Positions 7,588 to 16,627 of a stretch of DNA of 64,000 bases are shown piece by piece. The DNA comes from Rikenellaceae bacterium. GTDB taxonomy: Bacteria; Bacteroidota; Bacteroidia; Bacteroidales; Rikenellaceae. The notes below the pieces were generated by a model that was not told where the DNA came from, ran no database searches, and saw nothing but the letters and a program-made list of their open reading frames with translations. The stretch's first letter is position 1. Every line of letters begins with the position of its first letter. A program made the translations under genes and the position numbers. The DNA lies in the NCBI GenBank assembly GCA_015060065.1, contig SUZF01000004.1, forward strand, positions 1-64,000, given 5' to 3'.

Positions 7588-8409
7588 TCACAATGTTCGA
7601 GCATACCTCTTCTCGCCACGTGCAGCAACCGAGATACTCAACTCATAGAGACCATACAGAGGTATCAACACCAAAACCATGCTCACGGCATCGGGTGGCG
7701 TAACGAATGCCGCCAATACCGCCAGCACAATAATCGCATGGCGACGATATTTACGCATAAAGTCGGCCGTCAGCAGTCCCATACCTGACAAAAGGCTCGA
7801 CAAGATGGGGAGCAGGAAGATTATACCACAGACAAAGGTCATATTCAGCACCAGCGACATATATGACGAGATATCAATCATATTGGCAATGCTCTGGCTG
7901 ATTTGGTAACTCGACAAGAAATTGACCGACAGCGGTGCCAGCACGAAGTAGCCAAACAACACTCCGGTAAAGAAGCATAACGAGACCTGCACCACGAAGA
8001 ATCGTCCCCTGCGCTGCTCCCGCGCAGATAGAGCCGGGCGCACAAAGCCCCACAACTCCCATAACAGATAAGGGATTGCCAGCAATAGAGCCGTATGGAA
8101 GGCTATTGACAGATGCAGGTTCAGCTGACCCGCCATCGCAGTATTGATAAGTTGAACGGGATTGCTATTTATTCGCAGCACCTCCGAGGAGAGTCTATCC
8201 GCCATCCACGCAAAGAAGCGGTTGGTCGGAAACTCCGCAGACATCGGTCCCGTCACGACACTCATCAGCAAGTCGCCGGCAAAGAATGCCGCAACCATAA
8301 ACACAAGCAACGCCACGACCGAGCGCATTATGCGCGGACGCAGTGCGTCGAGATGCTCCCAAAAGGACATATCGACCTCTTCCGGCTCACTTACCTTGAA
8401 GAGTGCCAT
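7588..8409 (-). CDS. tatC: Twin-arginine translocase subunit TatC
   Basis: 273 residues with six predicted membrane segments. The N-terminus carries MSFWEHLDALRPRIMRS, equivalent to the conserved MxFxxHLxELRxR cytoplasmic signature that receives the twin-arginine signal. The second conserved area, FFVVQVSLCFFTGVLFGYFVL, and the VTPPDAVSMVLVLIPLYGLYE C-terminal segment are also present. TatC is the receptor of the Tat pathway for folded proteins in the inner membrane. tatA is 34 bases upstream in the same direction; no tatB is seen, as in other two-component Tat systems. Confidence 0.93.
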   Translation of the reverse strand: MALFKVSEPEEVDMSFWEHLDALRPRIMRSVVALLVFMVAAFFAGDLLMSVVTGPMSAEFPTNRFFAWMADRLSSEVLRINSNPVQLINTAMAGQLNLHLSIAFHTALLLAIPYLLWELWGFVRPALSAREQRRGRFFVVQVSLCFFTGVLFGYFVLAPLSVNFLSSYQISQSIANMIDISSYMSLVLNMTFVCGIIFLLPILSSLLSGMGLLTADFMRKYRRHAIIVLAVLAAFVTPPDAVSMVLVLIPLYGLYELSISVAARGEKRYARTL

Positions 8410-8443
8410 AGCAGGTATAGATTATTATATCGACAGTATTGGA

Positions 8444-8650
8444 TTACTCCTCGCTCTTCGTAGGAGCGGGCTTGTCGCTCTTGTTCTCGGTCGGGTCTGC
8501 ATCCTCGGCATTATAATCCTTCGATACAGCATCCTTAAACTCCTTGACACCACGGCCCATACCGCGCATCAATTCGGGAATCTTCTTGGCTCCGAAAAGC
8601 AATACGATAAGCAATACGATAAGAATAATCTCGGTAGTACCAAATCTCAT
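8444..8650 (-). CDS. tatA: Twin-arginine translocase subunit TatA
   Basis: 68 residues from the ATG at 8650: a short N-terminus, one membrane helix (TTEIILIVLLIVLLFG), the FGAKKIPELMRGMGRGVKEFK amphipathic helix with the conserved FG hinge, and a charged C-terminal tail. A longer frame reaching 8722 would start upstream of the promoter and is rejected. TatA oligomers form the transient pore used with TatC. With no separate TatB, this subunit probably does both jobs. Confidence 0.92.
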   Translation of the reverse strand: MRFGTTEIILIVLLIVLLFGAKKIPELMRGMGRGVKEFKDAVSKDYNAEDADPTENKSDKPAPTKSEE

Positions 8651-8679
8651 AATTGTAGTTTTTAGTTTAATGTATAGTG

Positions 8680-8711
8680 CAAATATAGCAAAACTATTTA
8701 CAAATAACAAA
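8680..8711 (-). promoter_or_regulatory. Promoter of tatAC
   Basis: On the minus strand, TTTG (8711-8708), 20 bases and TATATTTG (8687-8680): an exact Bacteroidetes promoter 29 bases ahead of tatA. Its -33 element touches the foot of the ppiD-side hairpin. Confidence 0.75.
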
Positions 8712-8745
8712 ATATCGGTCACCTCGCAATGAAGTGACCGATATT
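8711..8745 (-). terminator. Terminator after ppiD
   Basis: 12-bp perfect stem AATATCGGTCAC / GTGACCGATATT with an 11-base loop. The minus-strand flank is TTTTGTTATTTG. It ends the ppiD-containing operon, and its T-rich flank supplies the tatA -33 element. Confidence 0.65.
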
Positions 8746-8794
8746 TATCCTCTATATTCGCAGGTAGGATTTCATCCCACCCTCGAAAACTCTA

Positions 8795-10828
8795 TTAGAA
8801 GTAGCGGCTACGCAAATCCTTCACGTTAGCCAACTGCTGAACTGCGAAGAGCGATGCCTGCTGCGACATACCCTCTGCCATAGCCTGCAAACGAACCTTC
8901 TCGGCCTCGGCATTCTGCTTCTCGCTGTTGGCAATATCGGTCACAACATATACATACACACCGGTATTACCCTTAATAGGAGCCGACAAAACATCCTTCT
9001 CGGTAGTAGCGGCAATAGCACCAACCAAGCGAGGCTCAACGCCCACACCGTTGATATAGTACGAGCCGAAGGTTACACCATCAAAGTCAGCAACCTCGCC
9101 ACCAAACGAAGCGGCAACCTCATCGAGAGTTGCGCCCGACATCTCGGCAACGATTTGAGCATACTTCTTCTCGCGCATAACTGCGTTGCGCACCTGATGC
9201 TCAACCTCCGAAAGGGGCTTATACTCCTCGTCGTCAATCTCGGTCAGCACGGCAACCACATAATCGCCATCAACCTTGAAAATCTCCGACACATCGCCAA
9301 CCTTGGCGTTGTATGCCCAGCGAACAACCTCCTGTGAACGCTCCAAACCACGAACTGTACGCTCGCCATTGGCAACATCTGCAACACGGGGAGTTACGGC
9401 AGCCTCGGCTGCTGCGGCATGGAACTTATCAACCGAGCCGTTAGCACTAACAGCAAACGAACTTGCCGAGTTGTGTACATTGCGAGTGGTTGCTGCCGAA
9501 GCGACTACGGGATACTCCAAACGAGCAACTTTTACGTGCTTCGAGCGACCCTTTACACCATCAACCTTTACAATCTGAATCGAGTTGCCCATCGTAATCT
9601 TCACGATATCGCCCTTCTTTGCCTTCTCCATCGAAGCCACAAACTCTGCGGGCAGAGCCGAGAAGGGAAGAGTTCCGATTACGCCACCTACACCAGCGGT
9701 CTCAACCACCGAGTTGTTACGTGCAACCTCTGCGAAGTTTGCACCACCCTTAACGGCCTTGTAGAGGCTATCAGCGAGCGACTCCTCGTTGTAGGGGAGA
9801 ACGATATGGCTCAAAGTGAGTGAATCGGCAACGACCTTGCTATCCAAAACGCGAGCAACGGTCCAAACATCGTTTGCAAGTTCAGGACCAAATGTCTTGC
9901 CCGACATCAGAGCCGTAGCCTCCGCCTTTGAGAGTTCATTCTTGCTGACATAACGATCATCAATCGAGCCATGACGGTTCTGGCGAACAAAAGCCTTGAT
10001 ATCTTTGGTGCCGGCAAACTCGGCAGCCACACCCTTAACCTCGTTCTCGATTGCAGCCATATCATCAGCAGTAGCATCTACCTCGAATACAACATACGAA
10101 ATCGAGCGCGAAGGCTGCTGCTCGAACATACCCTTATGCTCTGCATAGTACTTCTTCATCTCGCTCTTGCTTACCGAGAAGAGAGAGTCGGGAAGCGACG
10201 AATATTTGCGGCTCACAACCTTACCTGCAAAGGTGTTGTTTGCGTTGCGCACGCTATTGGCAACCTCCAAGGCATTAACATAAGCACCACCCTTTACTAC
10301 ACCTGCGTACTTGGCAATCTGACGCTCCAACAGGGCCTGTGAGTTGATGTAGTTCCACGCCTGCTGCATCTGCACGTTACCCTCCGACTGCGAAAGGAAG
10401 TTCGTGATAGCGGCTACGTCATACTCGCCCGTTGCAGGGTTTGCAAATGCACCATAAAATACATTCGAAGGATGCTCGCCCGAAATCATAGCCAGACGCT
10501 CTGCCTCCGAGACTGCGATACCCATCTTCTTGAATCCGGGAATCAGGGCATGCTTTGCAATCAGCGACTGCCATGCGCCCATCGAGAAACGCTCGTCGGC
10601 CTCCTCATCGTATGCCTCTGCACCGCCATTGTTGTTCTTGGTTACCTCATACTCATTGTAGTACTCCGAGTAGAGAATCTTATCTCCGTTGATTTCGCCG
10701 ACCTTCGGGTCATTACCGCCAAATCCCATCTCGTAACGGAGAGAGAAAATAAATGCCAAAAGAGCAAGTGCAATCACTATCGAAAGCACAATGCCGAACT
10801 TGGTTCTTAAAGTGTTTAGACTGAACAT
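8795..10828 (-). CDS. ppiD: Peptidylprolyl isomerase PpiD/SurA-type periplasmic chaperone
   Basis: 677 residues. An N-terminal membrane anchor (FGIVLSIVIALALLAFIFSL) is followed by a SurA-N-like chaperone domain (VGEINGDKILYSEYYNEYEV), a central parvulin-like domain around residues 340-430 (LSHIVLPYNEESLADSLYKAV ... FAEVARNNSVVE), and a C-terminal second PPIase-like region. The order is that of PpiD, a foldase anchored to the inner membrane and facing the periplasm that helps outer-membrane proteins leave the Sec channel. It is the last gene of the run that includes lptC and the CorC/GldE-type gene, which fits a role in envelope assembly. Confidence 0.85.
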   Translation of the reverse strand: MFSLNTLRTKFGIVLSIVIALALLAFIFSLRYEMGFGGNDPKVGEINGDKILYSEYYNEYEVTKNNNGGAEAYDEEADERFSMGAWQSLIAKHALIPGFKKMGIAVSEAERLAMISGEHPSNVFYGAFANPATGEYDVAAITNFLSQSEGNVQMQQAWNYINSQALLERQIAKYAGVVKGGAYVNALEVANSVRNANNTFAGKVVSRKYSSLPDSLFSVSKSEMKKYYAEHKGMFEQQPSRSISYVVFEVDATADDMAAIENEVKGVAAEFAGTKDIKAFVRQNRHGSIDDRYVSKNELSKAEATALMSGKTFGPELANDVWTVARVLDSKVVADSLTLSHIVLPYNEESLADSLYKAVKGGANFAEVARNNSVVETAGVGGVIGTLPFSALPAEFVASMEKAKKGDIVKITMGNSIQIVKVDGVKGRSKHVKVARLEYPVVASAATTRNVHNSASSFAVSANGSVDKFHAAAAEAAVTPRVADVANGERTVRGLERSQEVVRWAYNAKVGDVSEIFKVDGDYVVAVLTEIDDEEYKPLSEVEHQVRNAVMREKKYAQIVAEMSGATLDEVAASFGGEVADFDGVTFGSYYINGVGVEPRLVGAIAATTEKDVLSAPIKGNTGVYVYVVTDIANSEKQNAEAEKVRLQAMAEGMSQQASLFAVQQLANVKDLRSRYF

Positions 10829-10866
10829 ATTACTTAAATATTTTATAATTAGTCAAAAATAGTTTT

Positions 10867-10874
10867 CAAAGGTA
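10867..10874 (-). promoter_or_regulatory. -7 element TACCTTTG for ppiD
   Basis: The minus strand reads TTTACTACCTTTG, a sequence nearly identical to the ones ahead of the DUF1349 gene and the 986-residue lipoprotein. No clear -33 is seen. It lies 38 bases ahead of ppiD. Confidence 0.5.
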
Positions 10875-10906
10875 GTAAATTTATTCCGAAATGTAGCACT
10901 CCGTCA

Positions 10907-12190
10907 TCATTTTTTTTGCAAGATTTCGACTCTTGCCAATTCCAGACGCGAGCGAGTGGTACGCAAAATCTTGATTCGCAGATTCTCGACCGTCACAATT
11001 TCGCCTGCCGCAGGCAATCCGTCATAGTTATAGATGATAAATCCCGCCAAGGTGTCGTACTCATCGCACTCCTCGATTTCAAGAGCATATTTTTCATTCA
11101 AATACTTGACATCCAGACGGCACGAGAACACATACTCTCGCTCGCCGACCTGCTTCTCTATCATTTCGGGCATATCGTGCTCATCTTCAATCTCGCCAAA
11201 AATCTGTTCGAGGACATCCTCCAACGAGATGATACCTGCCGTGCCACCAAACTCGTCAATAACAACCGCAATATTACTCTTGCTCTTCATGAACTGTTCG
11301 AGCATCTCTTGCAGAGGCAGTGTTTCTGCCACAAAATCGACATCCATAACCACATCTTCCAGACGTTCCGGACGTCGGAAAAGGCTCTTGACATTGACAT
11401 AGCCGACAATATTATCAATAGACCCTTTCCATACAAATATACGCGAGTACATCGACTCCACGAAACGCTCGGTCAGTTCCTCGATGGTTGTATCTTCGAT
11501 ATCGACAGCCTCGATATCCACACGCGAAATCATACAATCCCTCACTCTCAAATCGGCAAAGTCGAGAGCGTTCTGCAAAATCTTAATCTCCTGATCTGCC
11601 GGCTCGTGCTGCGTGTCGTTATTGTTGGTATCGAGCAGATGCTCCAAATCGCTACGATCGAAGTGCATGTCGCTCTCGCCCTGCTCATTCTTGCGACCAA
11701 ACAGGCGCAAGATTCCATACGATAGCAATGTCGTGAATCTCGCTATCGGATAGAGCAGCAGATAGAAGAGGTATATTACCGGAGCAAGGAATCGGTAGTA
11801 GAAGTTGGGCTTACTACGGAAAATCGATTTAGGGATATACTCACCGACAAAAATTACAATAATTGTCGGGATAATTGTTTCGAGGATAAACGAACCGCTC
11901 TCGGCAACCTCCCTCCATCCAAGCGTGTATGCCATGGCGCGTATCACAACCGACATACAGAGAGAATAGGCCACCAAGGCGATATTGTTGCCGACCAAGA
12001 TTGTCGTGATATATTGACCCGGATGGCGGGCAAAGATATCCGCTATAAAATCGAATAGACGACTCTGCTTTCGGTCGATTTCGAGTTTTAGTCGGTTTTT
12101 GTTGATAAACGCAATCTCCATCCCCGAAAAGAACGCGGAGAGTAACAGCATCACAACAATAATAACCACAGATGTAACTATATCCTGCAT
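10907..12190 (-). CDS. CorC/HlyC family membrane protein with DUF21 and CBS domains (GldE-like)
   Basis: 427 residues: an N-terminal DUF21/CNNM membrane domain with about four hydrophobic segments (to ~190), a CBS pair (~205-330, with VRDCMISRVDIEAVDIED and SKSNIAVVIDEFGGTAGIISLEDVLEQIFGEI), and a C-terminal CorC_HlyC domain (~340-425). Such proteins are linked to Mg2+ or other cation efflux, and in gliding Bacteroidetes the paralogue GldE supports motility and secretion. Gene order next to lptC and ppiD is common in the phylum. Whether this is GldE proper cannot be decided here. Confidence 0.85.
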   Translation of the reverse strand: MQDIVTSVVIIVVMLLLSAFFSGMEIAFINKNRLKLEIDRKQSRLFDFIADIFARHPGQYITTILVGNNIALVAYSLCMSVVIRAMAYTLGWREVAESGSFILETIIPTIIVIFVGEYIPKSIFRSKPNFYYRFLAPVIYLFYLLLYPIARFTTLLSYGILRLFGRKNEQGESDMHFDRSDLEHLLDTNNNDTQHEPADQEIKILQNALDFADLRVRDCMISRVDIEAVDIEDTTIEELTERFVESMYSRIFVWKGSIDNIVGYVNVKSLFRRPERLEDVVMDVDFVAETLPLQEMLEQFMKSKSNIAVVIDEFGGTAGIISLEDVLEQIFGEIEDEHDMPEMIEKQVGEREYVFSCRLDVKYLNEKYALEIEECDEYDTLAGFIIYNYDGLPAAGEIVTVENLRIKILRTTRSRLELARVEILQKK

Positions 12191-12193
12191 CGC

Positions 12194-13129
12194 TTATTCT
12201 GTTTTTTCATCCACAAGCGCAGCGGGTTGAGCCTGCTGCATTTGCAATCGCTCGCCACCCTTTTTGAGTTTTCTGTTGGGAACGGTCGCATTCGGGCGCA
12301 CCTGCTTACCTCCGGAGTGCAGAGCATTTCCGGTATTCGTTCTGCGACTCATTTTGTGCGGAGCATCCTCCGAGAGAGTCGGAGTGGATGCCGGTGTTGC
12401 ACCCTTTCCGTGCAGAGATTCTCGCTTTGCGCTGCTCGACCGATCCGATTTCGCGGATTGACTACCCGACTTCGCTGTCGGCTTTGCCGATTCCGTCTCG
12501 GCTTTTGTCGATTTTTTGTCCGGGGTCGAAGTCGTCGCTACCGAGTCAGGGTTCTCCGTAGGCTCCATATTGACCAACATCTTACCCGACATTCTGCGGA
12601 ATCGCCACTCCTTCAACTCCTCGTCAGACTCAAAGCCTTCGCCCATAAAGACATCGCTACCCTTGACAATCTTCGAATCGACATTCGAGTAGATTCTGCC
12701 CGTCTTCGAGTTCCAGAAGAGTTGCTGCGTATAGAGTTTTGTTCCGTCAGCCTTCTCGACCACCACATCGCCCTTTGCCTCCCACAACTCTCGCTCCTCG
12801 TAGAATATGGCGTAGTTTGCCACCAACGTAGCATTGACCGTAGTCAGCGAATCGTTTTGATAGGTTGTAATATGGATACCCTTACGAAATTCACGATAGG
12901 GGTCCGAAGCCAACGTATAGCCTTCGAGCAACGGGGTCGTAAAGTGGTACGACCTGCGCCCATTCTCCGACATCAAAATCGTGAGATGTTCGCTGCGCTC
13001 GGTCATTAAGGTCTCGTTATTTGCGACATCCGATTCGCCCGACGCTGTACCACAAGAGAATAGCAAGATAGCACTTCCCATCGCGGAAAGTGCTACCATA
13101 GCATATTTTCTTATGGCTTGAATATTCAT
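12194..13129 (-). CDS. lptC: LPS export protein LptC
   Basis: 311 residues. A lipoprotein-type signal peptide (AMGSAILLFSC) is followed by an LptC domain to about residue 190: REFRKGIHITTYQND, ANYAIFYEERELWEAKGDVVVEKADG, TKLYTQQLFWNSKTGRIYSN. This is the beta-jellyroll pattern shared by LptA/C/D, through which LPS slides across the periplasm. The last 120 residues are low complexity, rich in Ser, Lys, Ala and Thr, and not part of the fold. It is 3 bases from the CorC-like gene and 6 from the TPR gene, so co-transcribed with both. Confidence 0.85.
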   Translation of the reverse strand: MNIQAIRKYAMVALSAMGSAILLFSCGTASGESDVANNETLMTERSEHLTILMSENGRRSYHFTTPLLEGYTLASDPYREFRKGIHITTYQNDSLTTVNATLVANYAIFYEERELWEAKGDVVVEKADGTKLYTQQLFWNSKTGRIYSNVDSKIVKGSDVFMGEGFESDEELKEWRFRRMSGKMLVNMEPTENPDSVATTSTPDKKSTKAETESAKPTAKSGSQSAKSDRSSSAKRESLHGKGATPASTPTLSEDAPHKMSRRTNTGNALHSGGKQVRPNATVPNRKLKKGGERLQMQQAQPAALVDEKTE

Positions 13130-13135
13130 AAATCG

Positions 13136-14488
13136 CTATTGACGATAACGAACTACGGTCGTCACACCGCGAGCCACGCCACAATCAATCGTGTAGGTCT
13201 TACCCGGATCCAACTCGCGGAAGAAGCACTCCTCGCTGGTCGGGAATAGGCTCTTATAGGTTGCCATAAATTTCTGGGCATCAGCCTGCGTTTCGGGCTG
13301 ACCTTCGAGCAGGGGTACTGCCTTGTTCATCGTGTCGTATGCAGCCCAGAACGAAGCATCACGAGCAAATCCTGCTGCGCAGTTACCATTGCCCAAAGCA
13401 TAAGTCTGTGCCAAGATGAAGTATGCGTATCCATTCTCCGGGTCGATTGCAAGAGCCTCACGAGCAGCTTCTGCCGACTCCACAAACTTCTGTGCAGCCA
13501 ACTCCACAACGGCAATACGAACATAAAGTTTAACCTTCTCGGCGGGGTCTGCCTCAACCTTCACAGCCTCGGTCAAATAGAGTTTTGCCTTCTCGAACTC
13601 CTTCTTATTCTGGAATGCCTGCGCCAAGAAGAGAGCCGTCTCTGCCGAAGGCTTTACCTGATAGAACTTCTCGGTGGTCTGGAAGAAGAAGTCCGACTCG
13701 CAGTTGGCACGCGACATCAAAGCCACAGCCTGACCCAAAACGCTAACATCGTCGGGATTGGCAGCCAACTTCTTCGCGAAGAGTTTTTCGAGATTCTCGC
13801 AATTTGCAGCACCGCTCAAACCGAAAGCAGTCTCAAACTGCTCCTTATTCTTCTTATCCTCGTCGGTAGCATCCGTAAACATCGGCGACAAACGCTCATA
13901 CTCGGCAAGAATCAAATCTGCATCAACCATCTCGCTGACATAGTCATCGCAGAGGTTCTTGAAGTAGATTGCCAGCATCTCCGAATTTGCAGCACCACTC
14001 TTTGCAATAGCCGCCTCGATAGCCTCGTTAAATGCCTTGCGGATACCGGCACGGTCCGACTGGTTGTAGGTCAGCAACTCACGAGCCTTACGTTCAAGAA
14101 TGTATGCCGAGCCATACTTGGGATGCGAACCGAAGTACTGGTTGCGCAGGTCGTATGCCCACATCAGCGAATCGACATTTGCCTTCTTCTCGGCGAGGGT
14201 CTTCGACTTTGCGATACGCTTCTGGTAGAGTTTGATTCCATTCACAAAGATATTCTGCGATGCAGTCGGACAATTTGCCACCAACTTCTTGAAATAGCCC
14301 GAAGCCATATCGTACTGCTGGTTGTCGATAGACTCCTTCAAGAACTGGCTATTCACGATATTCTCGCGACGCTCGTCAGGAGTTTCGCCCCATTTTGCAT
14401 ATTGGGGATCGCTAAAATCTTGTGCCACTGCGCTCATGCTTACCACTGCAAATGCAGCCGACAATAATACTTTAATACTTTTCATCAT
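13136..14488 (-). CDS. Exported tetratricopeptide-repeat protein
   Basis: 450 residues with a clear signal peptide (IKVLLSAAFAVVSMSAVAQ). The body is helical and holds at least three TPR-like units in its C-terminal half (AETALFLAQAFQNKKEFEKAKLYLTEAVK, then a unit around KVKLYVRIAVVELAAQKFVESA and one around ENGYAYFILAQTYALG). It ends in a short non-TPR segment. This looks like a periplasmic or outer-membrane-associated scaffold. Its fixed place between an outer-membrane protein and LptC suggests a role in envelope assembly, but no activity can be assigned. Confidence 0.75.
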   Translation of the reverse strand: MMKSIKVLLSAAFAVVSMSAVAQDFSDPQYAKWGETPDERRENIVNSQFLKESIDNQQYDMASGYFKKLVANCPTASQNIFVNGIKLYQKRIAKSKTLAEKKANVDSLMWAYDLRNQYFGSHPKYGSAYILERKARELLTYNQSDRAGIRKAFNEAIEAAIAKSGAANSEMLAIYFKNLCDDYVSEMVDADLILAEYERLSPMFTDATDEDKKNKEQFETAFGLSGAANCENLEKLFAKKLAANPDDVSVLGQAVALMSRANCESDFFFQTTEKFYQVKPSAETALFLAQAFQNKKEFEKAKLYLTEAVKVEADPAEKVKLYVRIAVVELAAQKFVESAEAAREALAIDPENGYAYFILAQTYALGNGNCAAGFARDASFWAAYDTMNKAVPLLEGQPETQADAQKFMATYKSLFPTSEECFFRELDPGKTYTIDCGVARGVTTVVRYRQ

Positions 14489-14511
14489 ATTTTTATTTTT
14501 GAGTTATTCGA

Positions 14512-15891
14512 TTAGTCATACTTGGGTCTTACAAACCAATAGTCCTCGCCAAACATCGACAGACCAATGGCAAACTTAAAGTAGTGCTGACGCACCAAGC
14601 CGATGCGCGCTCCCGACACTGCCGTAGCCGTGGCATTTGTTCCTCTGCCGCCATACTCGAATCCGACATCTATCGACGAGGCTCCGAGGAATCGCAACGG
14701 AAATCCCACACCCACGGTCACAGCATACTGATTGAGTTGCTTGCCGGCAAAGGTCTGGTAGTAGTTGCCATAACGCAGACCTGCACGATACGACATACGG
14801 TTGTAGTAGCGACGAACATCGAAGCGGTTGGGTGTATATTCGACACCGACCTTATAGGTGCTGGTATTGGCATACGCCACCTCGAATCCGTTATCAATCG
14901 TCTCGGTAAGTTTTGCATTCTTACCCTTCCAGTTCTGATAGACATAATCAAAGCCTACCGACCACTTCACATCCTGATAGAACACACCACCGGCAATCTG
15001 CATCGGCAGACGTATCTCGCCACGCTCATCCTCGCGATAGACCTCCGTAGTGAAAGCATCGTTCAGATAGACGCTCTTCGTCACCTTCGGGCGCAGGCTG
15101 CCACCGATATCGTAGGTTGCACCAATCGTGAGCGAGCGTTTGTCGTTATTGATAACGCTATACTGCGCTCCAACCTGAAACTTAAAGTTCGACACGCTGA
15201 AATTATTCTTACCCATAGCAGCAAGATAACTACCATCGCCCACGATGTCGTGGGTTACCTGCGACGAGTATTCACGATCGATATCGCCCCAATAGTACAT
15301 TCCTGCCACACCGAGCGAGAAGCCCTTGAAAATCTCCCAGCCGATACCGAGTTTAACCTCTGTGATATCGCCCTCGCCCTGATAGTTATACTTAACCTGA
15401 CCGACCTCTGCCCAAGTGTTTTCATCTTGCTCGATAGCGGTAGTGTTATATCCGACGCTGCTGTACGGTGTAAGGCTAAAACCCAAGCCCAAACCCTTTG
15501 CCAACGGCATCTGCAAGGCTATTTCGTGGAAATTTATAGATGTTTTCGAGTTCTTGACGCGACCAAGAGCTGCACCCGAAGTTGCATCATAGCGATTCTG
15601 CGAGTTCATCACGTGCATACCCTCTGCACCGAAGTTGAAGATAAAACTCTTGCGCAGAGTCGCGCTGTATCCTGCCGGATTGAGCAGATTGGACATCGAG
15701 GTCGAGCGCCAAGCCAAACCCACACCGCCCATCGAGCGCATAGGCAAAGTTCCCTGCGTATTCAACTCTCCGATACCATACATCGAATAGGGCGAAAAGG
15801 CATTGGTCGCGCTCGTCTGTGCCGCTGCGCTCCAAGTCGCAACTGCCATAAACGCCACCATCGAAAATAGTATTTTCGCCACTCTATTCAT
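14512..15891 (-). CDS. Outer-membrane beta-barrel protein (FadL/PorV-like), function unknown
   Basis: 459 residues from the ATG at 15891, with signal peptide (KILFSMVAFMAVATWSAAAQ) and a beta-barrel body. The start of the mature part, AFSPYSMYGIGELNTQGTLPMRSMGGVGLAW followed by NLLNPAGYS, is typical of Bacteroidetes outer-membrane proteins with a FadL-like plug. Alternating hydrophobic strands run to an aromatic end. The start codon overlaps the coaX stop by 8 bases, which implies translational coupling; a longer frame starting at 15909 inside coaX is less likely. I cannot name a substrate. Confidence 0.7.
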   Translation of the reverse strand: MNRVAKILFSMVAFMAVATWSAAAQTSATNAFSPYSMYGIGELNTQGTLPMRSMGGVGLAWRSTSMSNLLNPAGYSATLRKSFIFNFGAEGMHVMNSQNRYDATSGAALGRVKNSKTSINFHEIALQMPLAKGLGLGFSLTPYSSVGYNTTAIEQDENTWAEVGQVKYNYQGEGDITEVKLGIGWEIFKGFSLGVAGMYYWGDIDREYSSQVTHDIVGDGSYLAAMGKNNFSVSNFKFQVGAQYSVINNDKRSLTIGATYDIGGSLRPKVTKSVYLNDAFTTEVYREDERGEIRLPMQIAGGVFYQDVKWSVGFDYVYQNWKGKNAKLTETIDNGFEVAYANTSTYKVGVEYTPNRFDVRRYYNRMSYRAGLRYGNYYQTFAGKQLNQYAVTVGVGFPLRFLGASSIDVGFEYGGRGTNATATAVSGARIGLVRQHYFKFAIGLSMFGEDYWFVRPKYD

Positions 15892-16627
15892 TATCTTTTT
15901 TCGCTGCATTATACTCCAAAATTCGATTCAATCCACAAAGGGTCAAATCACAATTTGCAAATATCGTATTTTTAATTCGATTCACAAAGTTTTTTGCATC
16001 TCCACCCGTAAAAATTATGCATAAATCGTCATATTTTTTACAAAACTCGGCAATATAGCCCTCGGTTTCGTACTCAATACCGCTCATCACGCCCTGTTCC
16101 ACCGCTTCACGGGTTGTCTGTCCGAACTCTATCTTCTCGTCGGTCGGCTCGCACAACGGAAGGCTCGAAGTATAGTCGTGCAGTGCCTTGAATCTTGCTC
16201 CCATTCCGAGAGATATATTACCTCCGCGAAAAACCCCATCGGTCACCAAATCATACGTTATTGCCGTTCCGAAATCGACAATCAGCATATTTCGTTCTCC
16301 GTAGAGAGCCTGCGCACCCACTGCCGCCGCGAGGCGGTCGGCACCGAGAGTTTCGGGAGTTTTATAACCATTTTTAAGCGGGATATCGGTCGTGGGCGCA
16401 AACTCCAAAAAGTAAGCGACCTTACGACGCAACACTTCGCACACACACTCGTCACCCACACCTGTCGATGCCACTATCGCCTTGTCAATGTACGGATACT
16501 CGTCGAGCAGTGCAGCAGTCATCTCGGAAGAGAGATGCTCCACACGTCGGCGAGCAACAACTTGGTTGTTACTATCCATAACGGCGATTTTGGTGGCAGT
16601 ATTGCCTATATCGACAATTAAATTCAT
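15884..16627 (-). CDS. coaX: Type III pantothenate kinase
   Basis: 247 residues from the ATG at 16627. Motifs of the ASKHA fold are visible: phosphate 1 DIGNTATKIAV, the GADRLAAAVGA pantothenate segment, phosphate 2 VDFGTAITYDLV, the GNISLGMGARFKALH segment, and the adenosine motif IFTGGDAKNF. It catalyses ATP-dependent phosphorylation of pantothenate, the first step of CoA synthesis; CoaX is the usual pantothenate kinase in this phylum. Its ATG overlaps the mfd TGA stop by four bases (ATGA), so the two are translationally coupled. Confidence 0.92.
   Translation of the reverse strand: MNLIVDIGNTATKIAVMDSNNQVVARRRVEHLSSEMTAALLDEYPYIDKAIVASTGVGDECVCEVLRRKVAYFLEFAPTTDIPLKNGYKTPETLGADRLAAAVGAQALYGERNMLIVDFGTAITYDLVTDGVFRGGNISLGMGARFKALHDYTSSLPLCEPTDEKIEFGQTTREAVEQGVMSGIEYETEGYIAEFCKKYDDLCIIFTGGDAKNFVNRIKNTIFANCDLTLCGLNRILEYNAAKKDNE

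Noticed and set aside
7516..7788. A 90-codon plus-strand frame after prs
   Set aside because: It runs through the prs/tatC terminator and into tatC antisense; no similarity to a known family.
14584..15870. A 428-codon plus-strand frame opposite the outer-membrane protein gene
   Set aside because: Antisense shadow of a signal-peptide-bearing beta-barrel gene; composition is rich in Arg, His, Cys and Thr and has no family resemblance.
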